From Winogradskyella sp046545555 (GTDB lineage: Bacteria; Bacteroidota; Bacteroidia; Flavobacteriales; Flavobacteriaceae): 64,000 bases of DNA. Positions 43,492 through 52,400 of the stretch are shown here, piece by piece; the stretch's first letter is position 1, and every line of letters begins with the position of its first letter. The position numbers and the translations under genes are program-made. The stretch is taken from the NCBI RefSeq assembly GCF_046545555.1, contig NZ_JBHZTH010000001.1, forward strand, positions 868,001 through 932,000. Direction: 5' to 3'. The notes beneath the pieces were generated by a model. That model did no database searches, was not told where the DNA came from, and worked only from the letters and a program-made list of their open reading frames with translations.

Positions 43492-44679
43492 ATGAAAGTT
43501 TTAGCCATTGATGATCAACAATTAGTCTTACTTCCAATGCAAAAACGTTTAACCGAGTTAGGTTATGAAGTAGTTATAGAAACAGATGCTTATAAATCTT
43601 TAGAAGTTTACAATTCATACAGTCCAGATTTGGTTATTGTAGATATTAATATGCCAGGTGTTTCAGGTTTAGATATTATAAAACATATACGAAAAACAAA
43701 AAATGATCAAATTCCGATAATGGTGTTGTCAGGAAATACACAAGACAATACTATTATGGAAGCTTATGAACTAGGGATTAATGACTATATGAAAAAGCCA
43801 TTAAGTCTTAATGAAATATGTGTAAGAGTAAAACGATTAATTGGTGTCCCTGCTAAGGGAAGCGAAGTTAAAGGTAATAGCGACATTATGATTCAGCAGC
43901 GATGTGTAGGTGTTGTTATTCCATGCTATAACGAAGAAGAACGTTTGTTAAGTGACGAATTCTTAAACTATATCAAGACCAATTCTGGTTATCATTTATG
44001 TTTTGTTAATGACGGCAGTAAGGATAAGACATTAGAAGTATTAAATGATTTAAGAAAAGGAAGAGAAGATTATATTACGGTTTATGATTGTGAAAAAAAT
44101 GGAGGTAAAGCCGAAGCTGTTCGATTAGGGATGTTGTTTATGGCAGAGAAAGATGACTTAGATTATATTGGCTTTTTAGATGCGGATTTATCTACAGATC
44201 TAGCAGATTTTGACGATTTAGTTAAGACCATAGAAACAACCGACTTCAAAATTGTTAGTGGATCGCGTATTTCTAGGATGGGCGCAGATATTACCAAAGA
44301 ATCTGCACGTAAAATCATCAGTTTAACGATTAATTTTATTATCAGAAAAATTCTTTCAATGGATTTTAAAGACACGCAATGTGGTGCTAAAATTTTTAGT
44401 AAGGATGTGATAGATATTGCCTTTAAAGAAAAATTTGTAACACAGTGGATTTTTGATGTTGAGATCTTTAAAAGAATGTCAATTCGTTATGGATTAAAAA
44501 AAGCAAAAACTATGTTGTGCGAACAGCCTTTAAAGCGCTGGATTCATGCTGATGGCTCTAAATTGTCTATGAAAGACTCTGTTAAAATTGTTGGGCAATT
44601 AGCTCAAATTGCCTGGGTTTACAGAACAAAAAAGATGAAAAATAAAATTCTTAAGGCTAAAGTACTTAAGACGATTTAA
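43492..44679 (+). CDS. Response-regulator receiver domain fused to a DPM1-like family 2 glycosyltransferase
   Basis: 395 residues. REC (1-120) has D7/D8, phospho-acceptor D51 in VIVDINMP and the Lys of DYMKKPLSLNE. A short linker follows, then a GT2 domain (about 138-365): VGVVIPCYNEEERL, VNDGSKDKT, D230-A-D232 (GFLDADLS), SGSRISRMG and the acceptor region FKDTQCGAKIF, as in polyprenyl-phosphate mannosyltransferases. There is no C-terminal membrane part. Direct control of a glycosyltransferase by phosphorylation is the obvious reading; the Hpt protein at 22457 or one of the kinases could be the donor. It is transcribed from LytTR boxes. Confidence 0.88.
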   Translation: MKVLAIDDQQLVLLPMQKRLTELGYEVVIETDAYKSLEVYNSYSPDLVIVDINMPGVSGLDIIKHIRKTKNDQIPIMVLSGNTQDNTIMEAYELGINDYMKKPLSLNEICVRVKRLIGVPAKGSEVKGNSDIMIQQRCVGVVIPCYNEEERLLSDEFLNYIKTNSGYHLCFVNDGSKDKTLEVLNDLRKGREDYITVYDCEKNGGKAEAVRLGMLFMAEKDDLDYIGFLDADLSTDLADFDDLVKTIETTDFKIVSGSRISRMGADITKESARKIISLTINFIIRKILSMDFKDTQCGAKIFSKDVIDIAFKEKFVTQWIFDVEIFKRMSIRYGLKKAKTMLCEQPLKRWIHADGSKLSMKDSVKIVGQLAQIAWVYRTKKMKNKILKAKVLKTI

Positions 44680-44700
44680 TCTTTTTAAAACTTAATAAAG

Positions 44701-45174
44701 ATGAGAATAGGTATTATCATAATATTTAATAACAATGAAACTCATATAGACAAGGATTTTATTATAAAGCAAATCAATGATTCTCAAAATATGGAGTTAT
44801 GCTTAGTTGATAATTTTAGTAAAGACAGAACTCTTTCTTTATTATTAGATATAAAAGAATCCTGTGAAAAAAAGGTCTCAGTTGTAGAAATTAAGAAACA
44901 TGCTTCTGAAAATGCCGCAAAAAGAGCAGGAGCAAGGTATATGTTTAATCAATATAATCTCAAACATATTGGCTTTATTAATGTCAACAAAATTTTAAAT
45001 GGTGAGAGTCTAAATACACTTGTTGAGAGTGTAGTCGTTAATCATAAAATGATTATAGATTTAAATTTAAAAACTATCGAAAGACAAAAAATAAAGCAAT
45101 CGCTTTTTAAAAGTATATTCTCGATTGTTGACTATTTAAAAACGGTAAATTCAAAAAAATCATTAATAAATTAG
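44701..45174 (+). CDS. Inactive GT2-like protein (paralogue of the preceding GT domain)
   Basis: 157 residues. It aligns in order with the GT2 domain of the upstream protein: IGIIIIFNNNETH for VGVVIPCYNEEE, LVDNFSKDRTL for VNDGSKDKTL, and GFINVNKI for GFLDADLS. The metal-binding DxD is therefore N-V-N, and the acceptor half of the domain is missing. It is intact as a frame and sits 22 bp downstream, so it is more likely a regulatory pseudo-enzyme than a fresh pseudogene. It could bind the active enzyme. Confidence 0.6.
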   Translation: MRIGIIIIFNNNETHIDKDFIIKQINDSQNMELCLVDNFSKDRTLSLLLDIKESCEKKVSVVEIKKHASENAAKRAGARYMFNQYNLKHIGFINVNKILNGESLNTLVESVVVNHKMIIDLNLKTIERQKIKQSLFKSIFSIVDYLKTVNSKKSLIN

Positions 45175-45206
45175 TTTTAATTATCTAGTTTACAAAATAT
45201 TATCGT

Positions 45207-46175
45207 ATGCAAGCATATCCAATAAAATTCAGACCAATACTAAAAGAAAAAATATGGGGAGGAGAAAAACTTTCCAAAATTTTAAATAAAGATTCAGACT
45301 CTAAAAATGTAGGTGAAAGTTGGGAGATTTCTGGAGTTCAGGATAACATCTCAATAGCCTCTAACGGACACTATAAAGGGGAATCTTTAAATGACCTTTT
45401 AAAAACCTTTAAAGGCGATTTTTTAGGAAAAAAGAATATTGATAGATTTGGTGAAAACTTCCCACTATTAATTAAATTCTTAGATGCTAAGACACATCTT
45501 TCGGTTCAAGTACATCCAGATGATAAAATGGCTAGTGAAAAACACAACTCTTTCGGTAAAACCGAAATGTGGTACATTATGAATAGTGATGATGATGCAG
45601 AAATTGTGCTAGGCCTAAAAAATAGTGAAATCGATAAAAACCTTTTAGGTCATATTAATGCAACAAATGTAGATTCTATTTTTAATACCATTAAAGTTAA
45701 GCAAGGTGATAGCTATTTTATACCTGCTGGGAAAATACATGCCATTGGCGCTGGTGTTTTGGCTGCAGAGATACAACAAACAAGCGATGTGACATATCGT
45801 GTTTATGATTGGGACAGAACAGACGATAGTGGTCAAGGAAGAGAGCTACATACAACTTCAGCCATAGAAGCAACTAAAGTATTCGAGTCTAGTGGTAAAA
45901 GTGATTATAAACTTGATAAAGATAAAACAAGTAATCTTGTAGATTGTGAATTCTTTACAACCAATATTTTTGAAGTAAACGGACAGCAGACAAGAGATTA
46001 TAGTGGGTTAGATTCTTTTATAATTTTTATGTGTGTTGAAGGAAACGCTGAAGTTACAATGAATAATAAAACAGAAAGCCTTAAAATGGGTGAAACTATT
46101 TTACTTCCAGCAACATCAGATAAAGTGACCTTTAACTCAGAAGCAGGTAAATTACTAGAGGTTTATATTGATTAA
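45207..46175 (+). CDS. manA: Mannose-6-phosphate isomerase, class I
   Basis: 322 residues, typical of short bacterial ManA. It interconverts fructose-6-P and mannose-6-P. Zinc ligands are in VQVHPDDKMASEKHNSFGKTEMWY (Gln, His, then Glu) and IPAGKIHAIGAGVLAAEIQ (His); the YRVYDWDR segment is conserved. It follows the two GT2-type genes by 32 bp, suggesting that the locus needs mannose or a mannose-derived donor. Confidence 0.92.
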   Translation: MQAYPIKFRPILKEKIWGGEKLSKILNKDSDSKNVGESWEISGVQDNISIASNGHYKGESLNDLLKTFKGDFLGKKNIDRFGENFPLLIKFLDAKTHLSVQVHPDDKMASEKHNSFGKTEMWYIMNSDDDAEIVLGLKNSEIDKNLLGHINATNVDSIFNTIKVKQGDSYFIPAGKIHAIGAGVLAAEIQQTSDVTYRVYDWDRTDDSGQGRELHTTSAIEATKVFESSGKSDYKLDKDKTSNLVDCEFFTTNIFEVNGQQTRDYSGLDSFIIFMCVEGNAEVTMNNKTESLKMGETILLPATSDKVTFNSEAGKLLEVYID

Positions 46176-46224
46176 ATAACGTTTTAAACTTATCACTTTT
46201 ATATCATTGCCAAAGGCCATTCGT

Positions 46225-46232
46225 TATATTTG
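46225..46232 (+). promoter_or_regulatory. -7 box deciding the PhnA start
   Basis: TATATTTG, a perfect TAnnTTTG, ends on the first base of an in-frame GTG at 46232. That GTG cannot be in the transcript, so translation must start at ATG 46250. A nearby GGCCATTCGT resembles a LytTR half-site but is out of phase. Confidence 0.6.
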
Positions 46233-46249
46233 TGAATATAAAAGAATCT

Positions 46250-46825
46250 ATGAGCCTAGAGCGTATACTAAAGCAAAGAAGTAACACTACTTGCGAGTTA
46301 TGTGGTAATACTGATAAGTTAACAGGTTACAATATTCCTGATATTAAAGAGCGTGCAGATAAAACAGCCCTTTATGCCTGTAATATTTGTATTGAGCAAA
46401 TGACTGACTCTAATCAAATAGATGCTAACCATTGGCGATGCCTTAATGATAGCATGTGGAGTGAGCATGAAGCTGTAAAGATTATGGCCTGGAGAATGCT
46501 AAATAGAATTGAAGCAGACTGGACGCAAGATTTATTAGGTATGATGTATCTAGAGGACAATGTTTTAGAATTAGCTAAAGCATCTGGTGATGGAGAAGAG
46601 GAAGCCGACAAATTAATCCATCGCGATGTTAATGGTGTAGTTTTAAATCATGGTGATTCAGTTGTTTTAATCAAAGATCTTAAAGTAAAAGGCTCTAGCA
46701 TGGTAGCTAAACAAGGCACTGCAGTTAGAAATATAAGACTAGATCATGAAAATGAAACCTATATTGAAGGTAAAGTAGGGCCAACCAGAATTGTAATTAT
46801 TACTGAGTATGTAAAGAAAATATAA
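46250..46825 (+). CDS. PhnA family zinc-ribbon protein
   Basis: 191 residues from ATG 46250. The N-terminal zinc ribbon has two knuckles (CELC near residue 15 and CNIC near 48). The C-terminal PhnA domain reads LNHGDSVVLIKDLKVKGSSMVAKQGTAVRNIRL. The family name comes from an Escherichia coli gene near phosphonate loci, but most members, including this one, have no link to phosphonate use and the biochemical role is unclear. The DUF1272 gene follows after 5 bp. Confidence 0.88.
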   Translation: MSLERILKQRSNTTCELCGNTDKLTGYNIPDIKERADKTALYACNICIEQMTDSNQIDANHWRCLNDSMWSEHEAVKIMAWRMLNRIEADWTQDLLGMMYLEDNVLELAKASGDGEEEADKLIHRDVNGVVLNHGDSVVLIKDLKVKGSSMVAKQGTAVRNIRLDHENETYIEGKVGPTRIVIITEYVKKI

Positions 46826-46830
46826 TTTAC

Positions 46831-47094
46831 ATGTTAGAAATAAGACCGACTTGCGAAAACTGTAACAAAGCACTACCATTTGACTCAGAAGAAGCTATGA
46901 TTTGTACTTTTGAATGTACTTATTGTAAAGATTGTGTAGAGCTATTGCAAAAGGTATGTCCAAATTGTGGCGGTGGATTTGAAAAACGACCGATTAGACC
47001 ACTGCATCTTCTTAAAAAGTATCCCGTTTCAACTCATATTGTATATAAGCCAGTTGATATAAAAAAACATCTTCAAAATATAAAAACTAGGTAA
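46831..47094 (+). CDS. DUF1272 zinc-binding protein
   Basis: 87 residues. MLEIRPTCENCNKALP, then FECTYCKDCVELLQKVCPNCGGGFEKRPIRP, is the full DUF1272 signature, with paired CxxC motifs that probably bind zinc. The usual family is about 60-80 residues. Function unknown. It lies 5 bp after the PhnA gene and is likely cotranscribed. Confidence 0.85.
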   Translation: MLEIRPTCENCNKALPFDSEEAMICTFECTYCKDCVELLQKVCPNCGGGFEKRPIRPLHLLKKYPVSTHIVYKPVDIKKHLQNIKTR

Positions 47095-47156
47095 GTGACT
47101 TTCTCTTTTTAACTTATTATTAATGTGTTGTTTATCGAAAAAATAAACAAACCTTC

Positions 47157-47227
47157 CCGAATAATCTAGTCAAAATTACCATTTATCGATTTTCTTATAC
47201 AGCAACAAGAAATATGTTCGATATTGT
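47157..47227 (+). promoter_or_regulatory. Possible LytTR-type sites before STAS gene 3
   Basis: ACCATTTATCGATT (47178) with a weaker CCGAATAATCTAGT 21 bp upstream (47157). A GATATTGT at 47220 lies 63 and 42 bp from them, matching the spacing of the STAS 1 promoter, but the -7 match is poor and leaves an 80-nt leader. Offered as the weakest member of the set. Confidence 0.35.
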
Positions 47228-47307
47228 GGACATCCCTCTAATTAATAGCACCAAGTTTACTGATTAATAGCCCCAAATTAGTATGAACGCTTTAAACATT
47301 ATTTATT

Positions 47308-47619
47308 ATGGATTTAGAAATTACAAACTACAACAATCACTTTCAGATTAAAGGAACTTTGAACAAGGTTAATTTGAAAACCTTTAATTCTACATTTGCT
47401 AATATTTTTGATAAATTAGATAACATCTTAATTAATATCGAAAGTGTACATAGCATTGATAGAGCAGGTGTAATGGCCTTAGCGAGATTACATAATGAAT
47501 CTATTACAAAAGCTAAGCGATTATCTATTGTTGGTTTTGGATGCAAAGAGCTTTACCAGCACTTTAAGGCTGAAGAGCCAACTGTATCTATGTCTTCTAA
47601 TGCAATCGTGGCAGCTTAA
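47308..47619 (+). CDS. STAS-domain protein 3
   Basis: 103 residues, a lone STAS domain related to the tandem pair at 34282 and 34595 (NNHFQIKGTLNKVNLKTFNSTFANIF, then NIESVHSIDRAGVMALARLHNESI). The phospho-loop reads DRAG, so the serine position is Ala. All three STAS proteins of the window therefore lack the canonical phospho-acceptor. A possible LytTR site lies upstream, with low confidence. Confidence 0.75.
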   Translation: MDLEITNYNNHFQIKGTLNKVNLKTFNSTFANIFDKLDNILINIESVHSIDRAGVMALARLHNESITKAKRLSIVGFGCKELYQHFKAEEPTVSMSSNAIVAA

Positions 47620-47719
47620 TTATCCATATAACTTATATTTGTAAAGTGTTTCCAATGCATTTATGGTGATAGATAGGTGTTTCGGATACACTTTATTTTT
47701 TTGATTTTATTTGAGATAT

Positions 47720-48190
47720 TTAACAAGACATGTCAGCTACTATTTTCCAAGCTCCATTAATCTTTTTGAATATAATAATAAACACACCATCTGCATCCCC
47801 AACTTCGCGCTTTAGATGGTACTCACCCATAACCCAATAGTTGTCACCTTCAATATTAGAAATATCATTAATAACAAAATTTAAGGTGCCGCTTTCTGCT
47901 TTGGTAGGATACCCTTTTTTGTAGTTAGCAAGTGTGTTTTCCCATCCAAGCGTTAAACCATTACTACCATAAAATTTTAAAGAATCACTTTTCCAATAGC
48001 CTTGCATAAAGCCTTCTAGGTCGTGATTGTTCCAAGCAATCTCTTGGGCTTCCATGACTAATCGAATTGCTGCTTCAGCCTCACTAGGTGATGTTGTTGT
48101 TTGTTTAGTTTGTTCTGTTGTTACATCTGCTTTTACGCTTATACAGCTCACAAACAATAGTGCTAATAAAATGGTGTAAATAGGTTTCAT
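47720..48190 (-). CDS. Secreted DUF4440/SnoaL-like protein
   Basis: 156 residues. The N-terminus MKPIYTILLALLFVSC is a lipoprotein-type signal (LLFVSC). The remainder is an NTF2-fold DUF4440 domain: AAIRLVMEAQEIAWNNHDLEGFMQGYW, and the ending GVFIIIFKKINGAWKIVADMSC. Members bind small molecules or act as simple enzymes; the role here is unknown. It lies 42 bp downstream of the DUF4407 gene on the same strand. Confidence 0.78.
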   Translation of the reverse strand: MKPIYTILLALLFVSCISVKADVTTEQTKQTTTSPSEAEAAIRLVMEAQEIAWNNHDLEGFMQGYWKSDSLKFYGSNGLTLGWENTLANYKKGYPTKAESGTLNFVINDISNIEGDNYWVMGEYHLKREVGDADGVFIIIFKKINGAWKIVADMSC

Positions 48191-48232
48191 AAGGTCGTTT
48201 TATTATTTCAACCTAAATGTAATAACTAAATA

Positions 48233-49333
48233 TTAAAGTATACCTTTTTGCTTTTTTAAAAAAGCATCTGCTTGGTGTTGCATAAGTTCGCGTGCTTTTT
48301 TGCGCTTGTAGTTCATAACTTCCTCCTCATCGGCAATTTCTGTGTAGACTTTATTGTTGATTTCGTTATCCGTTTTAACTAATAATTTTCGCTCACTAAC
48401 TTGTTGGGTCGTCCAGGCTTTTATTGCAGTTTCCTGATCTTCTAGTTTAAAATCAAATTCACCTTTTGGTGACAAGAGTTTCGCAATAATAGGAGACGTT
48501 TCTATAGCTAAAAACAATAGGAAAATAAAGAATGATGGTAGCCAAGGTAAAGTACCTAAAGCAGTAACTCTTGCCATTAAACCATCAAAATTATCAATTA
48601 CTGGTTGTGATTCTGCAACATTAGCTTTATAGTTGCCTTGTAGCGCTATAATCTCATTTTCTAAAGTTGTGATTTTGGCCTTATTGTCTGTTTTTAGTTG
48701 CTGTAATTCTGCTAAACCAGCATCGTGCTTTTCACGTTTTTCTTTATAAACAGGACCTTTACCCAAAAGATTTGTACCTGCGGTTCCTTCTGCTTCAGAA
48801 ATATAAGTATCGTATAAGGCATTAACCTCAGTTTCTTTTGCATCAATTTGAGATTGTAAACCTAAAGCCTGATTTTCTAATTCGGCTATTTTTGGATTAA
48901 ACTGTTCAGCAATCTGGTTCTGATTCGCTAAGGTTAAATCATTCTTTTGTTCTAGTAAAACTTGATTAATTTCTTTTTCAAAAATTTTGAGTTCTAAAGG
49001 TTTAGAGATTACAATAGCTATAATTACAGCTAAAAATATACGAGGTGTCGCTTGTAATATTTCATCAATGACATTATCGCGTTTTTTGATTGTTGAAACG
49101 ATATAACGGTCTAAATTGAAAATGAGTAAACCCCAAATTAGCCCAAAAAATATTGAAGTATAGAGATTGTCAAAAACAGTATAAAGCGCATAACTAGAGG
49201 CAATAGTCGCCATAAGTGCCGTAAAGAAAACTGTAGCGCCAATACCAGCATATTTATTTTGTTCTCCAATAGAACAGTCTTCTAAAATATCTGTATCGGC
49301 TCCCGAACAAAGGATAAAGAATTGCTTAAGCAT
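48233..49333 (-). CDS. DUF4407 family membrane protein
   Basis: 366 residues. Three hydrophobic helices near the N-terminus (about 30-50, 58-75, 95-115) precede a long coiled-coil region (about 130-245), a fourth helix (about 260-280, LPWLPSFFIFLLFLAIETSPII) and a charged tail. FNLDRYIVSTIKKRD is characteristic of DUF4407. The function is unknown. A minus-strand terminator lies between it and the M56 gene at 49454, so it has its own promoter. Confidence 0.82.
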   Translation of the reverse strand: MLKQFFILCSGADTDILEDCSIGEQNKYAGIGATVFFTALMATIASSYALYTVFDNLYTSIFFGLIWGLLIFNLDRYIVSTIKKRDNVIDEILQATPRIFLAVIIAIVISKPLELKIFEKEINQVLLEQKNDLTLANQNQIAEQFNPKIAELENQALGLQSQIDAKETEVNALYDTYISEAEGTAGTNLLGKGPVYKEKREKHDAGLAELQQLKTDNKAKITTLENEIIALQGNYKANVAESQPVIDNFDGLMARVTALGTLPWLPSFFIFLLFLAIETSPIIAKLLSPKGEFDFKLEDQETAIKAWTTQQVSERKLLVKTDNEINNKVYTEIADEEEVMNYKRKKARELMQHQADAFLKKQKGIL

Positions 49334-49397
49334 AAGAATTGATTTTTTGATTGATTGTCTATTAGAACGCTAAAACCTATGATTTGTTACATTTTTA

Positions 49398-49426
49398 TGT
49401 AAAAAAAGCCTCATATAAGAGACTTT
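49398..49426 (-). terminator. Terminator downstream of the large M56 gene
   Basis: Read on the minus strand, AAAGTCTC and GAGGCTTT pair over 8 bp, including one G-T pair, around a 6-nt loop and run into seven T residues. It separates the M56 gene from the DUF4407 gene downstream of it. Confidence 0.75.
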
Positions 49427-49453
49427 AATTTTTGATTTAAATTCTGTCTAATT

Positions 49454-52400
49454 TTATATAGTCAAATTACTAATTCCATGCTTTTTGAATAATTTAGTAA
49501 GTCGAGTAACATGAGATTTCAAATTCTCTGATGCACCATTGTCTAAAACTAACTGATAAGAAGGATGCTCTTTGTACTTACCATTATATTCGATGATATT
49601 AAATCTAATATCGTCTTTTACTAGTATTACCTCAATATCATTTTGATATTCTGTTGAGTTTGATGGTTTGGATCTGAATTTTTTAAAATCTTTATTTTGA
49701 CAGAAAACAAATGTGTTATTTATTTCGTCTTGAGATAATTTAACAACTAAGGCTTCTAACGCTTTTAAAGAAATTGATTTGAAGTTTTTTAAAGAACTAT
49801 CCTGACTTACTGAATACACACCATCTTCAGAAATAGAAATTAAAACTTTACGTTTAGTTTCATTTGGCTTAGCAGGTTCTTTTTCGAGTTTGTATGTGCC
49901 AATGGGTATAACGATTGGGTCAGAGTCCTCTAATAAATCTAAACCTATAAAATTTATAGGCTTTTTTAGGGACAACATAGAACTTGCTTTACGTTCTTCA
50001 TCAGTTAATTGACTATTAACTTTGTAATACGATTTACCATCTTTGTTTATTTTAACATAAGGCGCAAATGGTGTTATTGGCAATTTTAAGTTTTCTTTTT
50101 CAGCTTTAGTTAATTTGAAGAAATAGGTCTGTCTTAGTTCTACCCATAAATCACTCATTAATTGTTTTTTAGCTTTCGATTTTTTAATAAAATGAGGTTT
50201 AGAATAGCGTAAACTCTCATAGCGTTTGTATTTTTTAATGTATTCAGCCTTTCTTTCTGAAATACTGTAACTAGCATAATCTTCTGCATTTGGCCCACCT
50301 TTTTCTTTCATAGAGCTATTTCCTTTCTCACCAATATGTATAGGCTTGTTAGAAATATAGATTAGAGGTTCTTTAGTGTCAGTTTTCTGCGCGTTGAGAT
50401 GTAATTTTGGATTCTTCTTTAATATTTCAATGGCTTTATCAGACGAAATAGGTTTTAACTTATAAAAGAATTTAGCATTGGTCTTAGCCATTCTAATTAC
50501 AAAGTCTAATGGCGATTCTGGCGGAGGTGGAGGCGGTGGAAAACTTGGCCATTGCTCTGCTACTTTTTTCTGAGCTTCTGTCATCTTATCGTATATAGCT
50601 TTGTGTTTTTTTACATCGTTTTGTTTTACAATAAGATTTGTGTAATCGTTACTCTCTTTTGCTTTTGCCATAGCAGTATTTAGTTTTTTAGCCCAAACAT
50701 CATATTCTGCAATTTCAATAACTGTAGCTCTTTCTGGCGCTTCTGGACTTGGTGGAGGCGGAGGTGGAATATTTGGCCATGGTTCGGCAGTTTCGCGGTG
50801 CGCTTCAGTCATTAAGTTACTGTATATGTTATTGTATTTATCGTAATCTTCTTTCTTAATTCTTGGGTAGTAACTTTTGTTATTACCAGACTCTGCTTTT
50901 TTAATGGCTGCATTCATTTTTTTAGCCCAAACATCGTATTCTGCAATTTCAATAACTGTAGCTCTTTCTGGCGCTGGTGGTGGAGGTGGAGGTGGTGGTA
51001 CTTTTGAAAAATCGGGATACGATTCTGCGTTCTTTTTTTGGTCCTCAGACATTATACCATATAAGTATTCTACCCTTTTTACATCCTTAACTTTTATGAT
51101 TGGAAACTTGCTTTCAAGTTGAGAATTACAGTGCTTAGCCAGTTTATTGTATTCTGCAACTTCCTCTTTTGTTGCTTTTTGTTGTTTTATTTTTGGCGAT
51201 ATTGAAATTTTTTCATCGTTACTTTTTACATCAAGACCTGGAAAAGGGTAGTCAACAGCTTGTTTTTTCTGTTGAGGAGACATTCTTTTATAGATTTTTG
51301 AGAATTTGATTAAGTCTTGCTCGTCAATAGGAGGAAACCAAGTAGCATCTTTAGTAATTGGTTTACTTTCATCATGAATCTTTTTTGCCCAAGTATTGTA
51401 TTCTGCTAATTGTTTTTGTGTGACTTTTTCTTGAGACTTAGAAAGCTTCACAATATATTTACCTTTAGTATCTTTTTGAGTAAGCATTTCAGTGCTTCTA
51501 CCTTTAGTGTTCCTAGCAATGGATTTAGCTTCTTTTGATGAGATTTTTTCACCATCTAAGTAAAAGGAAGCACCTTTTTCTTCCATTTCAATGATATATT
51601 CTAAAAAAGTAGGGTTATATGTTTCTTGAGTGTTTTCAAAGTTTGGACCACCTCTAGATATTTTAGTTTTAGGTTGAGATGATCTAAATTTCTTTTCAGC
51701 AGGAACAGGTGGTGTAGGTAAGATATTGTATTTATCTAAATCTTCTTTAGTAAATTGATTGTATATTTTATCAGCTTGTGCTTTTAAAATTCTAAGTTCA
51801 GAATTATCTGTTTCTGAACCTTTTAAATAGATTTGAATAGCATTAGAATATATTTTGGTAAGTGCTCTGTAATCACTAAAAGACGCTTGAGTGAAAACAT
51901 GTTCTAAAACAGAAGGATATGTCCCAACAGATTTGCGTTGCGCTTTGTTCATAAGGTGATAGATAGCAGCTAAGCGCTCAAATGTACCTACAGGAATAAA
52001 TAGGGCTGAGGATTTATCATTTAATTTCTCTATCCAGTCTTTGTATTCCTTCATCATTGCTTCAGAAGCACCATCTGTATAAACTAATTGTAGGTCATTC
52101 GCTTTTTCTAGTTCTGCTTTAATTGGATCTGCAATTTCAGAGTCGTATTTCTGTACATATTCTCGTTCTGCAAAACTGTAAAAGAGAATAGCAATAATTG
52201 GTAAAAGCAATAACATGCTCAACCAAATTCTGGTTTTTGATGTTTGTGTTTTCATAACTGTAAATCGTTTTTTGATGGATGAATAATTGATGGCACTACT
52301 GAGCTGATGCTTTTGTGTGCTTGATGAAAATTGTAATAATATATTTTGGTAGGTTTTGGTATCGATACCTTTTCCTAATACGGCTTGGTCTGCTAAAAAT

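Noticed and set aside
44701..45174. Frameshifted tail of the REC-GT2 gene
   Set aside because: The upstream GT domain is already complete; this frame begins again at the domain's N-terminus, so it is a paralogue, not a continuation.
46215..46232. GGCCATTCGT near the PhnA promoter as another LytTR box
   Set aside because: It touches the -7 box, has no partner 21 bp away, and does not fit the 62/83-bp phase of the other sites.
50877..51122. Glycine-rich plus-strand frame opposite the M56 gene
   Set aside because: It is the reverse complement of a polyproline tract and has no other coding evidence.
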